Origin: Burkholderia gladioli
Lineage (GTDB): Bacteria; Pseudomonadota; Gammaproteobacteria; Burkholderiales; Burkholderiaceae
Length of the DNA: 10,064 bases
Assembly: GCA_009914575.1 (NCBI GenBank)
Contig: WNEB01000041.1
Span: forward strand, 1 to 10,064
Direction of reading: 5' to 3'
In this document: positions 1-5,778 of the stretch, in pieces
How positions within the stretch are numbered: position 1 is the stretch's first letter
Layout of the letters: every line of letters begins with the position of its first letter
Translations under genes and position numbers: made by a program
Notes under the pieces: generated by a model
Told to the model about the DNA's origin: nothing
The model's database searches: none
What the model saw: only the letters and a program-made list of their open reading frames with translations

Positions 1-136
1 AATCGAATCGGCCGAAGAGTCGTGGCGCAAGATCCGCGCGCCCGAGAAGCTGACCGAGCTGCTGGCGGGCATGCCGTTCAAAGATGGGGTACCGGTGACC
101 GACAGCACACCGGCTCAGCAATCGCTCACCGCCTGA
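1..136 (+). CDS. IS256-family (Mutator-type) transposase, C-terminal fragment
   Basis: This is a reading frame open from the window edge (codons from base 2) to the TGA at 134-136, giving 44 residues. It contains SWRKIRAPEKLTELLAGMPF followed by KDGV. The pattern W-R-+-hydrophobic/R, then a short helix and a final F-x-D-G, is the typical end of Mutator-type DDE transposases. The protein would cut and paste its own element; the catalytic DDE residues lie upstream outside the window, so activity cannot be judged. The adjacent terminal repeat at 145-173 supports the assignment. It is partial only because the window starts inside it. The family call rests on a short tail and is therefore moderately sure. 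Confidence 0.65.
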   Translation, partial: IESAEESWRKIRAPEKLTELLAGMPFKDGVPVTDSTPAQQSLTA

Positions 137-173
137 TCATGCCGACACCCTGTACACCAGATTTGACTTTAGC
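1..173 (+). mobile_element. Right end of an IS256-family insertion sequence
   Basis: The segment holds the 3' end of a Mutator-type transposase gene and then a terminal repeat. Read inward from the outer edge at base 173, the end begins GCTAAAGTCAAATCTGG and continues GTGTACAGGG. This resembles the IS256 terminal inverted repeat as I remember it (G-TAAAGTC, then GTGTA). Immediately outside, at 174, the sequence becomes a MarR-family coding frame with no start codon, so the element has inserted into that gene. The bases 174-182 would be the candidate 8-9 bp target duplication, but the other end of the element lies outside the window and cannot be compared. The boundary is inferred to within a few bases. 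Confidence 0.65.
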
Positions 174-452
174 TCCATCGCCGCGCGCCTGCATCTCGAT
201 TCGGCCACCGTCACGCCGCTGCTGAAGCGGCTCGAGGCGCTCGGCTATCTCGAACGCGTGCGCAGCACCGCCGACGAGCGCGTGGTCCATCCATATCAGG
301 CTGACCGATGCAGGACGCGCGCTGCGCGAGCAGGCGCGCTCGGTGCCGGCCGATCTTTTTGCGCAATGCAGCAAACGCCGGCTTTCCTCGTGCAACTCCG
401 CGAAGAACTCCGGCAACTTCGCGACGCCCTCGCCGACCACAACGACGACTGA
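174..452 (+). pseudogene. ohrR: ohrR remnant (MarR-family organic peroxide sensor/repressor), IS-truncated and frameshifted
   Basis: The frame from 174 reads IAARLHLDSATVTPLLKRLE and then ALGYLERVRSTADERVV. This is the winged-helix recognition region and wing of a MarR/OhrR protein. The N-terminus, including the peroxide-sensing Cys expected there, has been replaced by the IS256 end. Near 290-300 the frame shifts (net +1), and LTDAGRALREQARSVPADLF follows in the next frame. Near the T-run at 356-360 a second shift (net -1) restores frame 3 for CAMQQTPAFLVQLREELRQL, ending at the TGA at 450-452. The Cys of FCAM matches the second, resolving Cys of 2-Cys OhrR proteins. In the family the protein represses the neighbouring ohr gene until oxidised by organic hydroperoxides. 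Here no functional repressor can be made. The family call is strong because of the wing motif and the ohr gene just downstream. Confidence 0.85.
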
Positions 453-486
453 GCAGGCCGCCGGGCCTTGCCTCGCATCATCCTCA

Positions 487-524
487 AATTTAGTTAGCAC
501 GCTAATAATTAGTTCGATATATTC
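487..524 (+). promoter_or_regulatory. Candidate ohr promoter with overlapping palindromic operator
   Basis: An AT-rich island stands out in GC-rich DNA between ohrR and ohr. It holds TTAGCACGCTAA (494-505, 5-bp perfect arms around AC) and, overlapping it, CTAATAATTAG (502-512, 5-bp arms around one A). A possible promoter uses TTAGCA (494-499, 4/6 to the -35 consensus), an 18-bp spacer and TATATT (518-523). The palindrome would cover the -35 box, as expected for repression by a MarR-type dimer such as OhrR. The palindromes are seen directly; the promoter and the OhrR assignment are inference. Confidence 0.5.
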
Positions 525-565
525 ACGCCTGCTTCTACCCCTTACCGACACGAACAGGAGTCACC

Positions 566-985
566 ATGAACATTCTCTACAAGACGAGCGCGACCAGCAC
601 CGGCGGCCGCGACGGCCGGGCAGTTTCGGAAGACAACAAGCTGGACGTGAAGCTGGTGGCACCGCGCGAGCTCGGCGGCACGGACGCGGAAGGCACGAAC
701 CCGGAACAGCTGTTCGCTGCGGGCTATTCGGCGTGTTTCCTGAGCGCGATGAAGTTCGTCGCCGGCCAGGCCAAGCAAACGCTGCCGGTCGACGCGACGG
801 TGACGGGCCAAGTGGGCATCGGCCCGAACGACAAGGGCGGCTTCGCGCTCGACGTGGAACTGCGCGTGTCGTTGCCCGGCCTCGAGCCGGAAGCGGCGAA
901 GGCGCTGGTGGACAAGGCGCATGAGGTCTGCCCGTACTCGAACGCAACCCGCAACAACGTGCCGGTGCGCATAGCCATCGCCTGA
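566..985 (+). CDS. ohr: Organic hydroperoxide resistance protein Ohr (OsmC/Ohr family thiol peroxidase)
   Basis: The 139-residue product is full length for Ohr. It is a cytosolic homodimeric thiol peroxidase that reduces organic and fatty-acid hydroperoxides, re-reduced in the family by lipoylated proteins. The peroxidatic Cys is C57 in NPEQLFAAGYSACF and the resolving Cys is C122 in HEVCPYSNATRNN. R15 (GGRDG) and E47 correspond to the conserved Arg and Glu that organise the active site. The ATG at 566 is preceded by AGGAG (556-560) with 5 bases between, which fixes the start. The gene lies 113 bp after the ohrR remnant and is the classic partner of that regulator. Because ohrR is destroyed, expression is expected to be unregulated. 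All signature residues are present, so the enzyme should be active. Confidence 0.97.
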   Translation: MNILYKTSATSTGGRDGRAVSEDNKLDVKLVAPRELGGTDAEGTNPEQLFAAGYSACFLSAMKFVAGQAKQTLPVDATVTGQVGIGPNDKGGFALDVELRVSLPGLEPEAAKALVDKAHEVCPYSNATRNNVPVRIAIA

Positions 986-1080
986 CGTTCAGGCGATCGA
1001 TCCGATAATCGACCGCGCGCCCGGCAATCCGGGTGCGGGAAACGACAAAAGACAGCGAAAGCAGGAAGCAGGTACGGCAA

Positions 1081-1117
1081 GGCGTGGCGACCGATGGGCT
1101 GTCACGCCGTTTTCGTT
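1081..1117 (+). terminator. Possible intrinsic terminator after ohr
   Basis: GGCGTG (1081-1086) pairs with CACGCC (1103-1108). The stem continues through G-T, C-G and G-T pairs, then a mismatch and two C-G pairs around a GATG loop. It is followed by GTTTTCGTT, an imperfect T tract. It lies about 95 bases after the ohr stop and reads only on the plus strand, since no T tract follows on the other side. The stem has wobbles and the T run is interrupted, so this is a moderate call. Confidence 0.4.
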
Positions 1118-1159
1118 GCGCGCGAGCGGCGCGGCAACGCGCAACGGCTCAGGCAACGC

Positions 1160-1336
1160 TCAACGAGCGGCCATCCAGGCCGGTGTGCGTTGGGCAGCGT
1201 CCTGGTCGAGCTTGCGAATGCGGAATTCGAGGTCGTACAGATCGGTGGCGTCGGCGAGATACGCGTCGGCGCGCTCTTTCGAGATTTGCTCGGAGGATTT
1301 CGTCAGAAACAGGAACAGGCGGCTCAGCAGGTACAT
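1160..1336 (-). CDS. DUF3563 family small protein
   Basis: A 58-residue protein beginning MYLLSRLFLFLTKSSEQ. It has a short hydrophobic amphipathic N-terminus and then an acidic/basic helical stretch, RADAYLADATDLYDLEFRIR. The AYLA-x-x-x-DL-DLE-R-R pattern is the signature I know for DUF3563, small proteins common in Burkholderiales with no established function. The upstream in-frame TTG at 1357 would add seven residues. The ATG at 1336 is preferred because GGAG (minus strand, 1349-1346) lies 9 bases before it. The gene has its own strong-looking promoter and stands alone between ohr and the esterase gene. Function unknown; no signal peptide or enzyme motif is visible. Confidence 0.85.
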   Translation of the reverse strand: MYLLSRLFLFLTKSSEQISKERADAYLADATDLYDLEFRIRKLDQDAAQRTPAWMAAR

Positions 1337-1358
1337 GGTCGTATTCTCCAAATCCAAG

Positions 1359-1412
1359 GGTTATCGCTTAAGCGTTAACCCGGATTATAGGAAAACCCCT
1401 AGCACCCGCCAA
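1359..1412 (-). promoter_or_regulatory. Promoter of the DUF3563 gene with a 22-bp palindrome at the start site
   Basis: On the minus strand TTGGCG (1412-1407, 4/6 to -35) is separated by exactly 17 bp from a perfect TATAAT (1389-1384). Transcription should start near 1377. That point falls inside a 22-bp inverted repeat at 1359-1380, centred on CGCTTAAGCG with GGTTA/TAACC outer arms and one mismatched pair. The Shine-Dalgarno GGAG follows 9 bases after the palindrome. A repressor bound here would block initiation; alternatively it could form a hairpin at the 5' end of the mRNA. The promoter is seen in sequence; the regulator is unknown. Confidence 0.6.
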
Positions 1413-1430
1413 GCGTTTCAAAAATACTGG

Positions 1431-2522
1431 TCACCTTGTTGCACCCTGCCGACGTTGCTCGCTAAAAAAGCCCCAGATCATTGCGCTGGCGTCGGGGCCG
1501 GTGGCGGCGTGATACGGGACGGTATCGTCGCCGCCGGCCCATGCGTGGCCGAGCTGCGCAACGTGGCAGACGCGCACCACGGGCTCGCCGCCGTGTCGAT
1601 AGTCGATCAGCCGCGCATCCCCGATGTAGGTCTCGCCATGCTGGACGCCTTCCGGCACGCCCGCCGCGTCGGCCAGGCCGTTGAGCCGCAGGAAGGCCGC
1701 CGCCAGCTGATCCGCGTTGGCGGACGCCACCACCGGATCGTCGTCGCCGTGCACGATCAGCACCGGCATGCCCGGATAGCTGCCGTGCGCCGCGTAGCGA
1801 TCGGCGATCTCGGCCGGATTGCTGTGCAGGCCGCGCCGCATCACGTCCATCGCGGTGATGCCCGAATGCGCGTCGCCGAACGCCGGCCCCGAATGCAGCG
1901 CGATCGCCGCAAAGCGCTCGGGGAAATGCAGCGCCAGCAGCGTCGCCAGCCCCGCTCCGGCCGACAATCCGGCCACGTAAACCCGCGACGCATCGAAGCC
2001 GCGAGCCTCGACGAGCGCATCCACCAGGTCGACGACCGCCTGCGCCTCGCCGCGCCCGCCGCGCTCGGTATCGTCATACCAATGCCAGCAGCCGTGCGAA
2101 TGTGCCTGCATCGATTGCTCGGGATACAGCACCGCGAAGCCGTGGCGGTCGGCCAGCAGGTTCATGCGGGTGCCCTGCGCGAACTGGTCGGCGTCCTGCT
2201 GGCAGCCGTGCAGCATCACCACCAGCGGCGCGCCTTCCGGCAGGCCGTTCGGCACGTACAGCGCGTAATCGAGATGGGTGACGAAGCGCCCGAGCACGAG
2301 CGGCAACGGATGATCGCCGCGGGTCCATTCGCCGCCGGCCCAGGCGACCGCGCGCGGTCGCACGCGGGATTCGCGCGGCGCGGCGGCATGCGGCGCGTCG
2401 GCAGCCGGTACAGGGAAGGCGGAAAAGGCGGGCAGCGGCGTGTTGGCGACGCCGTGCGGCACCGTTGTACGCATCATCTTCTTCATACCGCCCAGCCAAA
2501 GCTTCGTCAGACTTTTGGTCAT
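1431..2522 (-). CDS. PHB depolymerase-family esterase (catalytic domain type 1, alpha/beta hydrolase)
   Basis: The 363-residue protein belongs to the esterase_phb family of short-chain polyhydroxyalkanoate depolymerases and related esterases, which cleave ester bonds by a Ser-His-Asp triad. The oxyanion segment is LHGCQQD (104-110). The nucleophile is S187 in GLSAG, the acid is D262 in HGDDDPVV, and the base is H326 in LGHAWAGG. HGCWHWYDD (143-151) is the usual family loop. The start at 2522 gives MTKSLTKLWL, the conserved N-terminus of Burkholderia homologues. Upstream in-frame starts would add 25 atypical residues, and no strong Shine-Dalgarno decides the matter. I see no signal peptide, so it is probably intracellular or exported by an atypical route. 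Residues 19-75 are a variable linker. It diverges from the PAP2 gene. The true substrate could be PHB oligomers or another ester; family sure, substrate not. Confidence 0.9.
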   Translation of the reverse strand: MTKSLTKLWLGGMKKMMRTTVPHGVANTPLPAFSAFPVPAADAPHAAAPRESRVRPRAVAWAGGEWTRGDHPLPLVLGRFVTHLDYALYVPNGLPEGAPLVVMLHGCQQDADQFAQGTRMNLLADRHGFAVLYPEQSMQAHSHGCWHWYDDTERGGRGEAQAVVDLVDALVEARGFDASRVYVAGLSAGAGLATLLALHFPERFAAIALHSGPAFGDAHSGITAMDVMRRGLHSNPAEIADRYAAHGSYPGMPVLIVHGDDDPVVASANADQLAAAFLRLNGLADAAGVPEGVQHGETYIGDARLIDYRHGGEPVVRVCHVAQLGHAWAGGDDTVPYHAATGPDASAMIWGFFSEQRRQGATR

Positions 2523-2576
2523 CGATCGGGCTCGCAGTTGAAATCGGGGCGCCAACATAGGTGCCACGGGGTTGAT

Positions 2577-2591
2577 TTGTGCATTGCACAA
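2577..2591. promoter_or_regulatory. Perfect 15-bp palindrome between the esterase and PAP2 genes (candidate operator)
   Basis: TTGTGCATTGCACAA is a perfect inverted repeat of 7-bp arms around one base. It lies 55 bp before the esterase start on the minus strand and 158 bp before the PAP2 start. TGCACA within it could be the -35 for a weak TATGTT (-10, 2559-2554, minus strand) at 18-bp spacing, so a bound protein would block esterase transcription. PhaR, the PHB-responsive repressor, is an attractive candidate given the esterase family, but this is inference. Confidence 0.5.
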
Positions 2592-2651
2592 TAGCATTGT
2601 TTCCGCAGTTTGACCGAGGGCCGGATCGTGCCGATGCGCAATTTGCCCCGT

Positions 2652-2657
2652 TATACT
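2652..2657 (+). promoter_or_regulatory. Possible -10 box for the PAP2 gene
   Basis: TATACT stands in GC-rich DNA on the sense strand before the PAP2 gene. No good -35 lies at 16-18 bp. If it is used, the transcript would start near 2664, which argues against the ATG at 2663 as the start codon. Weak evidence. Confidence 0.3.
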
Positions 2658-2749
2658 GCTGAATGATCGCCGTCCGTCGCGCGGCCTCGCCCAACGCGGG
2701 CGACGCCCGGCCGGATCCGTCTCCCCGCTTCACTCAGCCGCCGTTTTCG

Positions 2750-3442
2750 ATGGTCGACCTGCCTCTTCAACTCTGGAACTGGATCACCTACTTCGGTAGC
2801 GCGGGCATCACGCTGCCGCTCGCCGCGACGCTCGCGATCTGGCTCGCGCTCGGCTATTCGCTGCGCCTCGCGATCACCTGGCTGGCCGTGCTCGGCTTGG
2901 GCATCGCCGCCGTCGCGCTGACCAAGGTGGCATTCCTCGGCTTCGGCATCGGCATCCGCGCCTGGGATTTCACCGGGTTCAGCGGCCATTCGATGCTCGC
3001 CATCTCCGTCTATCCGGTCGTGATGATGATCGCGATGACGCGCGCGCATCCGGCGCTGCGCATGGCCGGCGTCGCGTTCGGGATCGCGCTCGGCGTGGCG
3101 GTGTCGCTGTCGCGCGTGGTGCTGTCCGCGCACTCGCCGTCGGAAGCGATTACCGGCTGCGTGGTCGGCGCGCTCACGGCGCTGTCGTTCGTGGCGATCG
3201 CCTGGCGCGCGCAGCCGCACCGCTGGTCGGTGCCGGTCGTGGTCGCGAGCCTGGCGGTCGTGACCGTGGCGCTGCATGGCGTGCCGGTGCCGTCGCAGCG
3301 CTGGGTCACCGAATTCGCGCTGAAGGTGTCGGGCCATCAGCGCCCCTACGTACGGGCGCGCTGGAAGGCCAATCCGAATTACCGGCCAGCGTCGCGCCCG
3401 GCCACGGTCGTGTTCCAGCCGGCCGAGATGCACCGCATCTGA
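2750..3442 (+). CDS. PAP2-family membrane phosphatase
   Basis: A 230-residue membrane protein with about six hydrophobic segments. It is related to type 2 phosphatidic acid phosphatases, which remove phosphate from lipid phosphates or isoprenoid pyrophosphates at the membrane. Motif 1 is reduced to K59...R70, motif 2 is FSGHS (77-81), and motif 3 is SRVVLSAHSPSE (121-132). H80 and H128 are the expected acid and nucleophile. The usual Asp four residues after H128 is E132, a conservative change. The C-terminal 40 residues are hydrophilic (Arg- and Pro-rich) and probably cytoplasmic or periplasmic. An upstream ATG at 2663 would add 29 Pro/Arg-rich residues. I prefer 2750 because it begins at the conserved membrane part and because TATACT (2652-2657) would place the transcript start at about 2664. 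Neither start has a clear ribosome site. Substrate unknown. Confidence 0.85.
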   Translation: MVDLPLQLWNWITYFGSAGITLPLAATLAIWLALGYSLRLAITWLAVLGLGIAAVALTKVAFLGFGIGIRAWDFTGFSGHSMLAISVYPVVMMIAMTRAHPALRMAGVAFGIALGVAVSLSRVVLSAHSPSEAITGCVVGALTALSFVAIAWRAQPHRWSVPVVVASLAVVTVALHGVPVPSQRWVTEFALKVSGHQRPYVRARWKANPNYRPASRPATVVFQPAEMHRI

Positions 3443-3467
3443 GCCGCGCGGCAACGACGCCGCCCCT

Positions 3468-5168
3468 TCACCCTCGAATTCTAGGACGCCGCAGCTTGCG
3501 CAGTTCCGCCTCGGCGGCAACGGCGGCATAGCGCTGCGCGGCAGCCCCGTAGCCGCGCGCGAAACCGAGCTGCTCGGGCGGCGCCGACAGGCGTTCGAGA
3601 TGGCGCAACGCCACCTCGGCGTCGTTCGCATCGCCCAACCTGCCCTGCACGCACGAGAGCGTCTTGACCAGCTTGCCGCGCGTGCTGCGCGCCGTGATCG
3701 ATACGAAGAATTCGAGCGCATAGCGCAGCCGTTTCGCGTCGATGCGCACGCGATGGCGCGTGTCCGGATCGAGCGTGACGAGCTTCGGCACCGTGTAGAG
3801 CCGCGCGAACAGCTTGTCGACGCGCTTCACGACATGCCGCTTCAGCGAACGCCGCTGGCCGCGCGATACGCCCTCGCCGTCGTGCAGCGACAGCAGGCAC
3901 AACCATTCGACCCAACCCAGCACCAGCCGCGCATAGCGCGCCGACGCCACCGCCTGGCGCAGATCGCCGCGCGCGATGTCGCGCTGGCCCGCGGCGGCGT
4001 CGAGCGTCGCGGCCCAGCCCGGTTCGCCGGTCGGGTCGGGATCGGCATCGCGCAGCTTCGGCAGCGTTTCGCTGACGCACACATCCCAGTCGCGCACCAC
4101 GCCAAGCTGCGCGCCGAGCCACGACAGGTCGGCGGCAAACGCGTCGCGATACGCCGCGTCTGCGAAATCGGGGAACAGCCGCATCAGCGTGCGCAGCCGG
4201 CGCAACGCCACGCGCATCTGATGGACGAATTCGGGATCGCTGCTGTCGCGCACGCCGGCATCGTTGCCGAGCCATTGCGCGGCCACGTTCGCGACAAGCA
4301 CGAACAGCGCCTCGCGCTGCGAGCGAATGCCGTGCAATTCGGCCGAGCCGGCGCGCGCCGGGCCGGCGTCCGCGTCGGGCAGCACGCCCGCGCAGGCCAG
4401 ATCGACCAGCGAAGCCGGTTTCAGGAACGCAGGCCACGCGCCGCTCAGTTCGCGCGCGGCGTCGAACAGCGCGCGCAGCGCCAGCGCCCGACCCCCCGCG
4501 TCGCCGGGATCGGCAACGGCCACGCGCAGCTCGCAGGTGCGGTCGGTGCCGGTCGGCGTGGTCCAGGTCAGATCGTCGAGCGTCAGGTCGACAGGCACGC
4601 CTTCGTCGCGCTGCCAGCGGCCCCGGCGGCGCTCGCAATCGAAACCGAACGGCAGCGCGGCGCGCGGCGCATCGACCGGCGGCTCGCCCCCATCGGGCAG
4701 CGGCGCGTCGTGCACGGGCGTCGCCATCGCCTGCCCCGCCTCGATTTCGAACAGCGGCACCGTGCCCGCATCGAGCGCGCGGCGCACGGCGGTCGTCGCG
4801 GCGGCCTCGCCGTCGCCCGCCACCTCTTCGGCAACGGCAACGGTTGCCGGCGCATCGAGCCGCTCGCGGATCGCCACGCCCGGCGCGAACGCCTGCACTC
4901 GCGCCGCCGCCACGCGGCCGCCGGACGGCCCCGCCTCGCGCCACGCGCACCAGCCGGCGGCCTTCGGCACCGCCTCGGCCAGCGCGAGCGACCGGATCGC
5001 AAGCCGCTCGTGGCCGCGCTTCATGCGCACCGGCGTGCAGATCCGCCAGGCGCGCACCAGTTCCATGCCGAAGTCGCGCACGGCCCGTGCGGTGCCGCGC
5101 CTTCGCGGGGCAGTCGCGCCGCCCGAGGGCAGCGGCAGGGCAAGCACGATTTCGAGGACACGCGTCAT
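3468..5168 (-). CDS. CHAD domain protein with a degenerate CYTH-like N-terminus
   Basis: A 566-residue soluble protein. The C-terminal half (about 280-560) is a CHAD domain: helical, with conserved His and basic helices, VHQMRVALRRLRTLMRLF (315-332) and HRVRIDAKRLRYALEFF (472-488). CHAD domains bind polyphosphate and target polyphosphate granules. The N-terminal half aligns in layout with CYTH (triphosphate tunnel metalloenzyme). The opening ExExK signature has become EIVLA (6-10), and the later acidic strand reads CELRVAVAD (212-220), so the catalytic metal-binding residues appear lost. ATG 5168 is chosen because GGAGG lies 4 bases upstream; longer forms lack this. It is tail to tail with PAP2 (25 bp) and 127 bp downstream of the tautomerase on the same strand, so it may be co-transcribed with that gene. 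CHAD is sure; CYTH ancestry is likely. Confidence 0.88.
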   Translation of the reverse strand: MTRVLEIVLALPLPSGGATAPRRRGTARAVRDFGMELVRAWRICTPVRMKRGHERLAIRSLALAEAVPKAAGWCAWREAGPSGGRVAAARVQAFAPGVAIRERLDAPATVAVAEEVAGDGEAAATTAVRRALDAGTVPLFEIEAGQAMATPVHDAPLPDGGEPPVDAPRAALPFGFDCERRRGRWQRDEGVPVDLTLDDLTWTTPTGTDRTCELRVAVADPGDAGGRALALRALFDAARELSGAWPAFLKPASLVDLACAGVLPDADAGPARAGSAELHGIRSQREALFVLVANVAAQWLGNDAGVRDSSDPEFVHQMRVALRRLRTLMRLFPDFADAAYRDAFAADLSWLGAQLGVVRDWDVCVSETLPKLRDADPDPTGEPGWAATLDAAAGQRDIARGDLRQAVASARYARLVLGWVEWLCLLSLHDGEGVSRGQRRSLKRHVVKRVDKLFARLYTVPKLVTLDPDTRHRVRIDAKRLRYALEFFVSITARSTRGKLVKTLSCVQGRLGDANDAEVALRHLERLSAPPEQLGFARGYGAAAQRYAAVAAEAELRKLRRPRIRG

Positions 5169-5295
5169 GACACCTCCGCTTGCCAGCCTGTCCGCCGCGC
5201 CGCTGCGGCCGTCGACGGCTGTCATGCCGCTCATGGTACATGGCGCGATGCGCGGCGAGCAGGGGTGACAAGCGGTCGGTGCGGCCGCGTGGGGC

Positions 5296-5667
5296 TCAGC
5301 TCGCGTATTGCGCAAGGCCCATGCCGAACGACCAGTTGTCGACCGACACTTCGACCAGATTGACGAGCACGTCCTCGGGCCGCACGCCCGGCGACGCGCC
5401 GAGCTCCTCGACGATCAACCGGTACAGCTCACGCTTCTGTTCGAGCGTGCGCGTGTTGTTCGCGGTGATCTGGATCATCACCAGATCGTCGCTGCGCTCG
5501 ATGCCGAGATAGTGGCGACCGTAGACGAAATCGTCGGCGCCGTGCTGCGTGAGGGTCATGAAGATGTCGTCCTCGGGCACGTTGAACGCGCGGTGAATGC
5601 CGGTAAACAGCGCGCGTCGATCTTCGGCGGAACGGCTTTCGCGGATGGCGATACGGGTCATGGGCAT
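5296..5667 (-). CDS. Tautomerase family protein (4-oxalocrotonate tautomerase superfamily)
   Basis: A 123-residue protein of the longer tautomerase type. It starts MPMTRIAIRESRSAEDRR, and Pro2 becomes the N-terminal catalytic base after Met removal. Later conserved stretches are YLGIERSDDLVMIQIT, RTLEQKRELYRLIVE, and at the end VLVNLVEVSVDNWSFGMG followed by AQYAS. Such enzymes keto-enol tautomerise or decarboxylate small unsaturated acids; the substrate here cannot be read. The ATG at 5667 is preceded by AGGAG with 6 bases between, fixing the start. It diverges from a LysR gene, a common pairing in which the regulator controls the enzyme. All expected motifs are present, so it should be active even though its regulator looks damaged. 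Confidence 0.92.
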   Translation of the reverse strand: MPMTRIAIRESRSAEDRRALFTGIHRAFNVPEDDIFMTLTQHGADDFVYGRHYLGIERSDDLVMIQITANNTRTLEQKRELYRLIVEELGASPGVRPEDVLVNLVEVSVDNWSFGMGLAQYAS

Positions 5668-5729
5668 GACAGGCTCCTAGTAAGCGATACGGGGTTGAGG
5701 AAACGCACACCCGCAGCGTAGGCCCGCCA

Positions 5730-5763
5730 ATCTATAATGAACAGATATGACTGCATGTATCAT
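5730..5763. promoter_or_regulatory. LysR/tautomerase intergenic control region with two tandem inverted repeats
   Basis: An AT-rich patch separates the divergent genes. It contains ATCT-N9-AGAT (5730-5746), directly followed by ATGA-N9-TCAT (5747-5763). These are two 17-bp dyads in tandem, compatible with the paired sites LysR proteins use. A perfect TATAAT (5733-5738) on the plus strand could be the -10 of the LysR gene, without a good -35. It would put the start of transcription near 5745, excluding the ATG at 5737 as the LysR start. The arms are only 4 bp, so chance is possible. Confidence 0.4.
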
Positions 5764-5778
5764 TTATTTTCAATAGAA

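Noticed and set aside
1448..1500. A-tract followed by a GC-rich stem as a terminator for the esterase gene
   Set aside because: The sequence lies inside the esterase coding region (the FFSEQ segment), so it cannot be the end of that transcript without cutting the gene.
1116..2594. 492-codon open frame on the plus strand opposite the esterase and DUF3563 genes
   Set aside because: Low-complexity Arg/His/Val composition and no recognisable motif. It spans two real minus-strand genes and their intergenic promoter.
3600..5363. 587-codon open frame on the plus strand opposite the CHAD gene
   Set aside because: It is rich in Arg/His/Ala with no domain, as expected for a shadow frame in GC-rich DNA. 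The minus-strand frame has clear CHAD motifs and a perfect ribosome site.
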